Source: Bacillota bacterium
Lineage (GTDB): Bacteria > Bacillota > Clostridia > Acetivibrionales > DTU013
Direction of reading: 5' to 3'
DNA length: 33,731 nt
Assembly: GCA_023439545.1 (NCBI GenBank)
Contig: JAEXNT010000053.1
Span: forward strand, 1-33,731
The notes beneath the pieces were generated by a model, which had not been told where the DNA came from, did no database searches, and saw only the letters and a list, made by a program, of their open reading frames with translations. Each line of letters opens with the position of its first letter. Position 1 is the first letter of the stretch. The position numbers were made by a program, and so were the translations under genes. Below are positions 15,388-22,970 of the stretch, piece by piece.

Positions 15388-17829
15388 ATGAAAGCTGTTA
15401 TTATGGCCGGCGGAGAGGGCACAAGGCTGCGGCCTCTTACATGCTGCAGGCCCAAACCCATGGTTCCGGTTGCAAACAAGCCTGTAATGGAACACATTGT
15501 CGAACTTCTTAAAAAATACGGCATAACGGATATCGCCGCGACGCTTCAATACATGCCCGACCTGATCAGCGAATACTTTGGCGACGGAGAAGATTTCGGC
15601 GTCAGGATGAGATACTACATCGAAGATAAACCTCTCGGGACTGCGGGAAGCGTGAAAAATGCCGAGGCTTTTCTGGACGAAACTTTTTTGGTCATCAGCG
15701 GCGATGCTCTCACGGACATCGACCTGAAAAGTGCGATAAAATTCCATAAGGACAAGAATTCCATGGCAACTTTGGTTTTGAAACATGTGGATATACCGCT
15801 CGAATACGGCGTAGTGGTTACGAACCCCGAAGGCAGGATAATCCGGTTCCTTGAAAAACCGAGCTGGGGCGAAGTATTCAGCGATACTGCAAACACTGGT
15901 ATTTATATACTGTCGCCTGAAATATTCAGCTACATAAAACCGGGGTCGGTTTTTGACTTTAGCAAGGATCTTTTCCCGGTACTTCTGAAGGAAAATAAAG
16001 GCATGTACGGCTATATAACTGAAGATTACTGGTGCGATATAGGGGATATAGGAGCATATCTCCAGGCGCAGGCCGATATTTTGGACGGCAGGGTACGGAT
16101 AAACATACCCGGGCAGGAGCTTGAAAAAGGGATATGGATCGGTAAAGGGACAGAAATTGGTCCGGGAGTGAGGCTCACAGCACCGTGCCTGATTGGCTCC
16201 GGCTGTCATGTCGGCGAGGCTTCCGAGATCGGCAGTTATTCGGTGATAGGCGATAATAACGTGATTTCGGGTCAATGCAGCATAAAACATGGTACTACCT
16301 GGAGGAACTGCACTATCGGCAGCAAGACACAGCTCAGGGGAGGCATATTGTGCTCCAACGTCAGTATCAAGCAAGGCGTTTCGGCATATGAACAGTCTGT
16401 TATTGGAGACCGCACGTTAATAAGCGAGATGGCTGTGATAGATCCTTCAGTTAAAATATGGCCCGGTAAGCTGGTAGGCCCGGGCGCGGAAGTCGACGCC
16501 AATCTTGTATGGGGTTCCAAAACGGGCAGACAGATATTTGGGAACAGGGGCGTAGCAGGCGATGTAAATATAGACCTGACGCCTGAGTTTTCTGCAAAAC
16601 TCGGAGCTTCGTTCGGAGCGGTATATGGCGGTAAGGGTAAACTCGGAGTCAGCTGCGACGGATCTCCCGCAGCGATAATGATAAGGAACGCATTTGTTTC
16701 CGGGCTGGTTTCATCCGGTATCAAAGTATACGATTTCGGCAGGCTGCTGCTTCCTGTGATACGTTCGGCCGTTAGGTTCTACCGTCTGGACGGAGGAGTA
16801 CATATCAGCGCCTGCTCAGGGGAGAAAACGAGACTCGTGCTGGATTTCCTCGACAGGTCGGGAAATAACGTTGAGAGAAGTGTCGAGAGGAAAATTGAAA
16901 ATATCTTTGCCAGGGATGATTTCAACCGCTGCAGCTGCGATTGTATCAATAATATCGTGGATGTACAGGGGTATGACGAATTTTACCTGAAAAACATATT
17001 GAGAGGCGTGAAATCTGAAAAACTCAAATTCAACATAGCGTTGAATACCACATCGCCTCTGCATTCGCAGGTGGTCTCGGATCTGCTGGGTGAACTGGGC
17101 TGCAGCGTGAAGATCGCCAACGACCAGGACGGCGTACTTGCGCCTGTCAGCATGGGAGGCTTTGTGAATTTCGTTGTGAAGGAGGGCTTCGACCTGGGCG
17201 TTTCCATCGAAGAATCCTGTGAAAAGATGGTACTTGTCGACAGAAAGGGCAGGATAGTGCTCGAGGATATGTTCATAGCCCTCATATCGCTCGTGCTGCT
17301 CAGGAATCTGGAGGGAGGAACTGTAGTAGTACCGCTTTCAGCCAGTCAGGCTGTTGAAAAGATAGCCGACCAATATCACGGAAAAGTGATACGGACTAAA
17401 ACGTCAGCAAGGGATATAATGGGTAAACTGTTGGGCAGGAATACCGGAGAAGATCTGCTGGAGCAGTTTACACTGCACTTTGACGCTATCGCGGGGCTCG
17501 TCAGGCTGCTGGATTATATGTCGGTCAATCAGCTCAGCCTGTCCGAGCTTGTAGACATGTTACCTGAAATACACATGCACAGGCAGGAAGTGGAATGCGG
17601 CTGGAACAGCAAGGGCAAGGTTATCCGCAGGCTGATACAGGAAAATAGCGGAAGCAAGGTTGAAACGCTTGAAGGGGTGAAGGTATATAATGACAAAGGC
17701 TGGGTGCTTGTACTCCCGGACGCAGAGAAGCCTCTGGTAAAGGTCATCGGCGAGAGCACCAGTACTGAGTTTGCGGAAGAATTGACGAACATTTACACCC
17801 GAAAGGTGAGAGAGATCAGCAGAAGCTGA
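15388..17829 (+). CDS. Sugar-nucleotidyltransferase/hexapeptide/phosphomannomutase-like fusion
   Basis: 813 residues from ATG 15388 (AAGGG at 15374-15378 suits it; ATG 15379 is too close). The N-terminal nucleotidyltransferase domain (1-230) has AGGEGTRLRPLT at 7-18, the RPKPMVPVANKP loop, and GD and ITEDYWCDIGD motifs, like mannose-1-phosphate guanylyltransferase or glucose-1-phosphate NTP transferases. A left-handed beta-helix of hexapeptide repeats follows (about 250-370). From about 380 the chain resembles alpha-D-phosphohexomutases, but the catalytic phosphoserine loop (normally TASHNP) reads HISACSGEKT at 472-481, with no SHNP. The mutase part is therefore probably inactive or regulatory. 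It likely supplies nucleotide-sugar for cell-surface glycans; the exact nucleotide and sugar are not determined. Confidence 0.88.
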   Translation: MKAVIMAGGEGTRLRPLTCCRPKPMVPVANKPVMEHIVELLKKYGITDIAATLQYMPDLISEYFGDGEDFGVRMRYYIEDKPLGTAGSVKNAEAFLDETFLVISGDALTDIDLKSAIKFHKDKNSMATLVLKHVDIPLEYGVVVTNPEGRIIRFLEKPSWGEVFSDTANTGIYILSPEIFSYIKPGSVFDFSKDLFPVLLKENKGMYGYITEDYWCDIGDIGAYLQAQADILDGRVRINIPGQELEKGIWIGKGTEIGPGVRLTAPCLIGSGCHVGEASEIGSYSVIGDNNVISGQCSIKHGTTWRNCTIGSKTQLRGGILCSNVSIKQGVSAYEQSVIGDRTLISEMAVIDPSVKIWPGKLVGPGAEVDANLVWGSKTGRQIFGNRGVAGDVNIDLTPEFSAKLGASFGAVYGGKGKLGVSCDGSPAAIMIRNAFVSGLVSSGIKVYDFGRLLLPVIRSAVRFYRLDGGVHISACSGEKTRLVLDFLDRSGNNVERSVERKIENIFARDDFNRCSCDCINNIVDVQGYDEFYLKNILRGVKSEKLKFNIALNTTSPLHSQVVSDLLGELGCSVKIANDQDGVLAPVSMGGFVNFVVKEGFDLGVSIEESCEKMVLVDRKGRIVLEDMFIALISLVLLRNLEGGTVVVPLSASQAVEKIADQYHGKVIRTKTSARDIMGKLLGRNTGEDLLEQFTLHFDAIAGLVRLLDYMSVNQLSLSELVDMLPEIHMHRQEVECGWNSKGKVIRRLIQENSGSKVETLEGVKVYNDKGWVLVLPDAEKPLVKVIGESTSTEFAEELTNIYTRKVREISRS

Positions 17830-17864
17830 TAAATATGGCTTTATGCAGTGTAATTATATTTCAC

Positions 17865-17893
17865 TTGAAATACATAGTTATTAAAAGTAGAAT
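17865..17893 (+). promoter_or_regulatory. Sigma-A promoter for the DUF881 pair
   Basis: TTGAAA (17865-17870), a 17-bp spacer and TAGAAT (17888-17893), 36 bp before the chosen start codon. Confidence 0.7.
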
Positions 17894-17928
17894 TGTTATA
17901 TAGAGTTTGTAACGGATACGGGGTCTTT

Positions 17929-18654
17929 ATGAGGAAGCACGGCAGCCAGTATATTTTACTGATCGTTTTCATAATTTTCGGTATCGTTTTAGCTGTTCAG
18001 ACGAAGAGCACGCTCAACACAAAGAAGCTGGCTGCAGCCAAGATTTACAGCGCGGACATGTTAAAGGAGCAGCTTGTAAAAGAGCAGGCTGAAAATGATG
18101 CCTTGAAGAAAGCAATTGATGAAAATGTAGCCGATCAGAATAAAATTATTGATGAATATGTCCTGCAGCAAAATGACGATGAGCTTGCAAGAGATTGGGA
18201 AAAGATGAGATTCTCCGCCGGCCTTGTCGACATCAAGGGTCCGGGCATTACCCTCAAGCTTGACGACGCTCCTGCGCGCCAGCCTGATACTCCCTTGGAC
18301 TGGCAGATCATACATGACCAGGATATCAGGGTGATACTGAACGATCTGAAAAAAGCCGGTGCGGAGGCTATTTCCGTAAACGGCGAGCGTATAGCGCCCA
18401 TGAGCGAGCAGGTATGCGCAGGCCCTACCGTACTCATCAACGGCAACAGGCATCCGGTTCCTTTTATAATTGAAGCAATAGGAGATCCCGACACATTGTA
18501 CAACAGTATCATCAATAGCAGCAGGATTGCTGAAATGACCGAATTCAACATCAGGGTGGATATTACTAAATCAAATGAGATAAAACTGACAAAATTCAGC
18601 GGCGCTGACAAGCTGGACAAGTTTATTTCGGGGTTGGAGGTAGTTGATAAATGA
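17929..18654 (+). CDS. DUF881 family membrane-anchored protein (first of pair)
   Basis: 241 residues. The open frame runs back to TTG 17893, but that codon lies within the promoter's -10 box, so ATG 17929 is chosen although its ribosome site is weak. A short basic N-terminus and one membrane segment (about 8-26) are followed by a charged coiled-coil-like stretch (about 45-85) and the DUF881 domain with GLVDIKGPGITLKLDD, LKKAGAEAISVNGERI and GPTVLINGNRHPVPF. Family members (YlxW/YlxX of Bacillus) are envelope proteins without known enzymatic activity, often near division or sporulation genes. It overlaps the next DUF881 gene by ATGA. Confidence 0.85.
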   Translation: MRKHGSQYILLIVFIIFGIVLAVQTKSTLNTKKLAAAKIYSADMLKEQLVKEQAENDALKKAIDENVADQNKIIDEYVLQQNDDELARDWEKMRFSAGLVDIKGPGITLKLDDAPARQPDTPLDWQIIHDQDIRVILNDLKKAGAEAISVNGERIAPMSEQVCAGPTVLINGNRHPVPFIIEAIGDPDTLYNSIINSSRIAEMTEFNIRVDITKSNEIKLTKFSGADKLDKFISGLEVVDK

Positions 18655-19346
18655 AGATCGCTAGGAACGTGGCAATGATGTTGGTTTGTGTGATCCTGGG
18701 TATAATGCTGTCACTGCAATATAAAAGCATAAATTACAATCAAAGCATTGCAAGCTACGAAAACAAGAGGCTCGATGATCTGAAGACCGAACTCATCACG
18801 CTGCAGGGCCAAAAAAATTCACTGCAGGAAAGGCTCCAGGAGCTGGAGCAGGAAAACCAGACCTATGCGAAGGTGAAGGCGGGAGACAGCGAAGCGGCGC
18901 AGCAGATACAGAACAACCTGCGGAAGGCAAGGATATTTGCCGGCCTTGAAACAGTCAAAGGGAAAGGTGTCGTAGTCAATCTGGACAATAACGGCTTGAT
19001 ATCGGTACAGGAATACGATGTCCTGGACGTGGTCAACGAATTGAGAGCCAGCGGGGCTCAAGCCATTTCGGTCAACGATCAAAGGATAGTAGCCATGACG
19101 GAAATCCGGGCGGCAGGACAGTATATAGTCATAAACGGCAAGCAGATGACTGCGCCCTTCGTGATAAAGGCGATTGCGGACCCTGACGATCTTGAACGTT
19201 CGCTATCACTGCTGGGGGGAGTCCTGGACAGATTGAAGGAGGATATGCTCAACGTCAGCATTAAGAAAGCCAATGAAGTTGTGATAAATAAATTTGTCGA
19301 TGACGGAACGACTATCAAGACGGACCTTCTGACACCGGTACAATAA
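18651..19346 (+). CDS. DUF881 family membrane-anchored protein (second of pair)
   Basis: 231 residues. ATG 18651 overlaps the previous stop by 4 bp, with TTGGAGGTAG as ribosome site inside the upstream gene. One membrane segment (about 5-22) and a clear coiled coil (about 28-75, rich in Leu/Glu/Gln) are followed by the DUF881 core GLETVKGKGVVVNLDNN, LRASGAQAISVNDQRI and PFVIKAIADPDDL. It is similar in layout to its neighbour, suggesting an old duplication and a possible heteromeric complex. Function is unknown. A terminator follows. Confidence 0.86.
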   Translation: MKIARNVAMMLVCVILGIMLSLQYKSINYNQSIASYENKRLDDLKTELITLQGQKNSLQERLQELEQENQTYAKVKAGDSEAAQQIQNNLRKARIFAGLETVKGKGVVVNLDNNGLISVQEYDVLDVVNELRASGAQAISVNDQRIVAMTEIRAAGQYIVINGKQMTAPFVIKAIADPDDLERSLSLLGGVLDRLKEDMLNVSIKKANEVVINKFVDDGTTIKTDLLTPVQ

Positions 19347-19397
19347 CCGGTATTATTTTCAAACCTCCATAATACAAATATATTGTAGGCATGTCGG

Positions 19398-19431
19398 GCC
19401 TTGACTTGAAATACAAGCCGGGGCTTTTTTT
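19398..19431 (+). terminator. Terminator closing the DUF881 unit
   Basis: GCCTTGACTTG (19398-19408) folds with CAAGCCGGGGC (19414-19424) using two G-U pairs and one A-C mismatch, and is followed by seven T (19425-19431). It separates the DUF881 pair from the deacetylase operon. Confidence 0.75.
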
Positions 19432-19458
19432 CAACGGGTTTTTATGGAGGTCGTCCAA

Positions 19459-20436
19459 ATGAAGTTTAAGTTACGTAATCCTAAATCCTTTTATTTTATT
19501 GCTGCCGCATTGATAATAGTTATCGTATTGATGTCCCTTCTGAACGGGCTTTCGGATGTTTCGGCGTATAACCCGGAGCTTAGCGATCTTGGCGGGGTTT
19601 ATGCAAGCAGGTTCAGCGATCTCGACCTCAAAACGGAAATAAGCGGCAGGCTTTCCGAGGATGCCGGAAAAAAAGACCAGCCTGTGATAACCGACAACAG
19701 CGGTACTCTCAGCAACAAGCTTCTTAGCTGGGGCATATCGAGAAGAACTGGCAATCAGACTCCCGCAGCCGATCCTGGAGCTCCGGAGCTATTGAGGAAA
19801 TACGGCGGCGTATATCTTGGTGACACTCAAAGGAACGTTATATATCTTACTTTCGACGAAGGCTACGAAAACGGCTATACGCCCATGATACTGGACGCAC
19901 TGCGCGACAATGACGTTAAAGCCATATTCTTTATAACGGGTCCATATCTTAACGGACATCAGGATCTGGTCAGGAGAATGGTGGAGGAAGGGCATTATGT
20001 CGGAAACCACACCATTCATCACCCCAGCCTTCCAAGCCTTGACGACGGCCGGCTCGAAGAGGAGATCCTCGGACTTGACAGAGCCTTCAAGGAGAAGTTC
20101 GGCGAAAGCATGCAATTCCTAAGACCGCCGAAAGGCGAATACAGCGAACGTACTCTGGCGTTGACACAAAAGCTGGGTTACTGCAATCTATTCTGGAGTT
20201 TTGCATATGATGACTGGTATAGGGATAAATACAGGGGATCGCAGTATGCGTACGACATTGTCATGAGGAATCTTCACAATGGAGCCGTCCTGCTGCTGCA
20301 CGCAGTTTCCCGGGATAATGCGCAAGCACTTGACAGCATAATTAAGGGAGCCCGGGAGAAGGGATATACTGTAGGCGACCCTAAAGATCTGCTGCCGCAG
20401 GAAAAGGCTGGGGATGTAGTCTATGGCGAAGAATAA
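19459..20436 (+). CDS. PdaA-like polysaccharide deacetylase
   Basis: 325 residues from ATG 19459, with GGAGGT at 19447-19452; an in-frame ATG at 19444 overlaps that site. A membrane anchor or uncleaved signal lies at about 11-30, then a roughly 90-residue linker. The NodB-type domain begins about 127: TFDEGYEN at 131-138 (catalytic base Asp133), the metal motif HTIHHP (His184, His188), a PPKGEYSER stretch and LLLHAVS. The TFDxGYEN form is that of PdaA, which removes acetyl groups from muramic residues during formation of spore-cortex muramic-delta-lactam. This fits the adjoining yqfC/yqfD genes. The 3' end overlaps yqfC by 14 bp. Confidence 0.88.
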   Translation: MKFKLRNPKSFYFIAAALIIVIVLMSLLNGLSDVSAYNPELSDLGGVYASRFSDLDLKTEISGRLSEDAGKKDQPVITDNSGTLSNKLLSWGISRRTGNQTPAADPGAPELLRKYGGVYLGDTQRNVIYLTFDEGYENGYTPMILDALRDNDVKAIFFITGPYLNGHQDLVRRMVEEGHYVGNHTIHHPSLPSLDDGRLEEEILGLDRAFKEKFGESMQFLRPPKGEYSERTLALTQKLGYCNLFWSFAYDDWYRDKYRGSQYAYDIVMRNLHNGAVLLLHAVSRDNAQALDSIIKGAREKGYTVGDPKDLLPQEKAGDVVYGEE

Positions 20437-20776
20437 CGCCAGAAAGAAAAAGTTGAAGGAAAAAAGTGAAGAGTACAGCCGTAAAAAGGGATTCAGGGAA
20501 AAGTTCACGGAGATACTGGAACTCCCGAAAGAACTGCTCCTAAATATCCCCAGAATAACCATGGTCGGTAATGGCGATATGATGATTGAAAATTACAGGG
20601 GCCTTATCGAATACGGCCGCGCCAGGATAAGGATCAGTACGGGCCAGGGTACGGTGAAAATCACCGGGGTCGGGCTCATCATAAAAGAAATTACTACGGA
20701 AGACATCATAATATCAGGAAACATACAAACGCTGGAATTTCTATATGCCGTAAACGATACGGAACATACGGGGTGA
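20423..20776 (+). CDS. yqfC: Sporulation protein YqfC
   Basis: 117 residues with a very basic N-terminus (about 1-33), then PRITMVGNGDMMIENYRGLI and TGQGTVKITGVGLIIKEI, the YabP/YqfC family pattern. In Bacillus the gene belongs to the mother-cell sigma-E regulon; molecular function is unclear. ATG 20423 lies inside the deacetylase gene with GGGGAT upstream, and the stop overlaps the GTG start of yqfD, so translation is probably coupled along the chain. Confidence 0.9.
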   Translation: MAKNNARKKKLKEKSEEYSRKKGFREKFTEILELPKELLLNIPRITMVGNGDMMIENYRGLIEYGRARIRISTGQGTVKITGVGLIIKEITTEDIIISGNIQTLEFLYAVNDTEHTG

Positions 20777-21978
20777 AGCTTTTGTTACTGCTCAGATTGT
20801 GGAATTATCTGCGGGGATATGTTATTATAATAGTCGAAGGCTTTTTCACAGAGAAGTTCATAAATATCTGTGTGCACCGGAATATTCTGCTTCGGGACGT
20901 TAAGGTGCAGAGCGACCGGACGCTGACGATGAGGATGGGCATAAATGGGTTCAGACTTATCAGGCCGATAGCCAGAAAGGCGAAATGCAAAGTCAGGCTG
21001 CTCAGAAAAACGGGCTTGCCGTTTGTATTTAACAGGTATCGCAGACGGAAGGCTTTTTTTGCGGGAGCTCTTTTATTTATAGCGTTGATATACGTACTTT
21101 CATCATTCATATGGAATGTTGAAATAACGGGCAATAAAAGCATCGATACTGCGCAATTGGAAGAAGTGCTGGCTCGTAACGGCATAAAGACTGGCATATT
21201 GAAATACGACATCGATACCGACAACGCGGTATCGAATATCATGCTCGACATGGAGGAGATATCGTGGATAGGCATTACGATCCACGGTACCAAAGCCAGA
21301 GTACAGATCAGGGAAAGGATACCCATACCGGAGATAATCCCGATGGACGAACCGTGCAACATTGTGGCTTCAAAGGACGGCATGATTAAAAGGGTCGTTG
21401 CAAAGGAAGGCATAGAAGCAGTTGGCGAGGGCGATACTGTACAAAAGGGGCAGGTCCTGATTTCAGGCAGTATACCGTTGAAGGACGACGAAAAACGATT
21501 CAAGTTTGTGCATGCGATGGGGAAGGTCACTGCAAGGACCTGGTATGAAGAGGAATCGCCGGTTATATTGACGCAGACCGAGAGGCTGAAGACCGGAAGG
21601 GAAATAAATGCCCATTCGCTGATACTTTTTTCCTGGAAGCTCGATCTGCCGCACAGGAAGAATAATTTCAGCAATTTTTCCGTTGCAGAGGACAGGAAAC
21701 GGCTATCGATAGGAGAGGATCTTGTATTTCCGGTGGAATGGGTCATGTTGAGCTACAAGGAGGAGAAACTGGCGGAAGCTGTCGTAAATGAGGAGGACGC
21801 TAAAGACGCGGCGGCCGAGGCAGCGTATAAAAAGGCTTTGCTGCAGATGCCCGAAAATGCCGAGATAGTGAATACGAATATATATTATATAAAGGATGAA
21901 CAGCAGGGAATGCTTGCAAGAGTGACTCTGGAATGCCTGGAAGATATAGGAGTGTCCAGAAGGATTGGAGGAAACTGA
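20773..21978 (+). CDS. yqfD: Sporulation protein YqfD
   Basis: 401 residues, GTG start at 20773 overlapping the yqfC stop by 4 bp. An N-terminal region of about 90 residues (LWNYLRGYVIIIVEGFFTEK) precedes one membrane segment (about 94-112: AFFAGALLFIALIYVLSSF). A large outside domain follows with VEITGNKSIDTAQLEEVLAR, a POTRA/FtsQ-like start, and IVASKDGMIKRVVAKEGIEAVGEGDTVQKGQVLISG, a lipoyl/hybrid-motif-like turn. The family occurs only in endospore formers, next to yqfC; function is not established. Confidence 0.92.
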   Translation: MKLLLLLRLWNYLRGYVIIIVEGFFTEKFINICVHRNILLRDVKVQSDRTLTMRMGINGFRLIRPIARKAKCKVRLLRKTGLPFVFNRYRRRKAFFAGALLFIALIYVLSSFIWNVEITGNKSIDTAQLEEVLARNGIKTGILKYDIDTDNAVSNIMLDMEEISWIGITIHGTKARVQIRERIPIPEIIPMDEPCNIVASKDGMIKRVVAKEGIEAVGEGDTVQKGQVLISGSIPLKDDEKRFKFVHAMGKVTARTWYEEESPVILTQTERLKTGREINAHSLILFSWKLDLPHRKNNFSNFSVAEDRKRLSIGEDLVFPVEWVMLSYKEEKLAEAVVNEEDAKDAAAEAAYKKALLQMPENAEIVNTNIYYIKDEQQGMLARVTLECLEDIGVSRRIGGN

Positions 21979-22950
21979 TTGGACAGTATTGAAAAGACGA
22001 TAGAATTCGAGAAGATAGAACACGCAATCAAGCTATTCGGAAATTTCGATGAAAACGCAAAGATCATAGAAGACGGGCTTAATGTCAAAATGATTTCAAG
22101 GGACGCCGAAATAAAGATCACCGGTGACAAGGATGACGTCGAAAGGGCGTCTGTCGTTATAGAAAGGCTGCTGGCCATTGCTGTTCAAGGTGAGGAGATC
22201 ACGCGGCAGAACGTTAATTATCTGGTCAATCTGGCGTCGGAAGGCCAGCTCGAAAAGGTCAGGGAATATCCGGGCGATTATATATGCCTTACGGCACGCG
22301 GCAGGCAAGTAAAATCAAAGACGCACGGACAGAAAAGATACGTTAATGCAATAAAGGAAAACACGGTAGTATTCGGTATCGGACCGGCAGGCACAGGCAA
22401 GACATTTCTAGCGGTTGCCATGGCTGTAACGGCGTTCAGGGACAAGCAGGTAAACAGGATAATACTGACGCGTCCTGCAGTCGAGGCCGGAGAGAAGCTC
22501 GGCTTTCTTCCCGGGGACCTGCAGAACAAGGTAGATCCGTATCTGAGGCCGTTATATGACGCGTTGTATGAGATAATGGGCGCCGAGACCTATCAGAAAT
22601 ACCTCGAAAAGGGCATGATCGAGATAGCGCCGCTCGCATATATGCGCGGACGTACTCTTGACGATTCGTTCATTATTCTCGATGAAGCGCAGAACACAAC
22701 GCCGGAACAGATGAAAATGTTCCTGACGAGGATAGGCATAGGCTCGAAAGCGGTCGTTACGGGCGACATAACTCAGATAGACCTTCCGGGAGAAAAAAAA
22801 TCAGGGCTCAGAGAGGTCACGAAGATTTTAAGGGATATAGAGGGGCTCGAGTTTGTTTATCTGACGGAAAAGGATGTTGTACGGCATGAACTGGTGCAGA
22901 AGATCATAAAGGCTTATGAGAGATTCGATCAAAGGAACCAGGCGCATTAG
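21979..22950 (+). CDS. phoH: PhoH family ATPase
   Basis: 323 residues starting with TTG 21979 directly after the yqfD stop; TTGGAGGAAAC at 21965-21975 decides this start. An N-terminal KH-like region (about 1-75) is followed by the PhoH NTPase: Walker A GPAGTGKT, the LTRPAVEAGEKLGFLPGD signature and Walker B FIILDEAQNTTPEQMK. PhoH proteins are RNA-related ATPases, often linked functionally and by position to YbeY, as here three genes downstream. It is a soluble cytoplasmic protein. Confidence 0.95.
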   Translation: MDSIEKTIEFEKIEHAIKLFGNFDENAKIIEDGLNVKMISRDAEIKITGDKDDVERASVVIERLLAIAVQGEEITRQNVNYLVNLASEGQLEKVREYPGDYICLTARGRQVKSKTHGQKRYVNAIKENTVVFGIGPAGTGKTFLAVAMAVTAFRDKQVNRIILTRPAVEAGEKLGFLPGDLQNKVDPYLRPLYDALYEIMGAETYQKYLEKGMIEIAPLAYMRGRTLDDSFIILDEAQNTTPEQMKMFLTRIGIGSKAVVTGDITQIDLPGEKKSGLREVTKILRDIEGLEFVYLTEKDVVRHELVQKIIKAYERFDQRNQAH

Positions 22951-22970
22951 CCGAATGGGGGGCTGTTATT

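Noticed and set aside
15358..16374. A 338-residue minus-strand frame
   Set aside because: It is a mirror of the nucleotidyltransferase gene, with no start signal and no family resemblance.
20805..21746. A 313-residue minus-strand frame
   Set aside because: It is antisense to yqfD; its Ser/Leu/Ile-rich composition is what is expected from the complementary strand.
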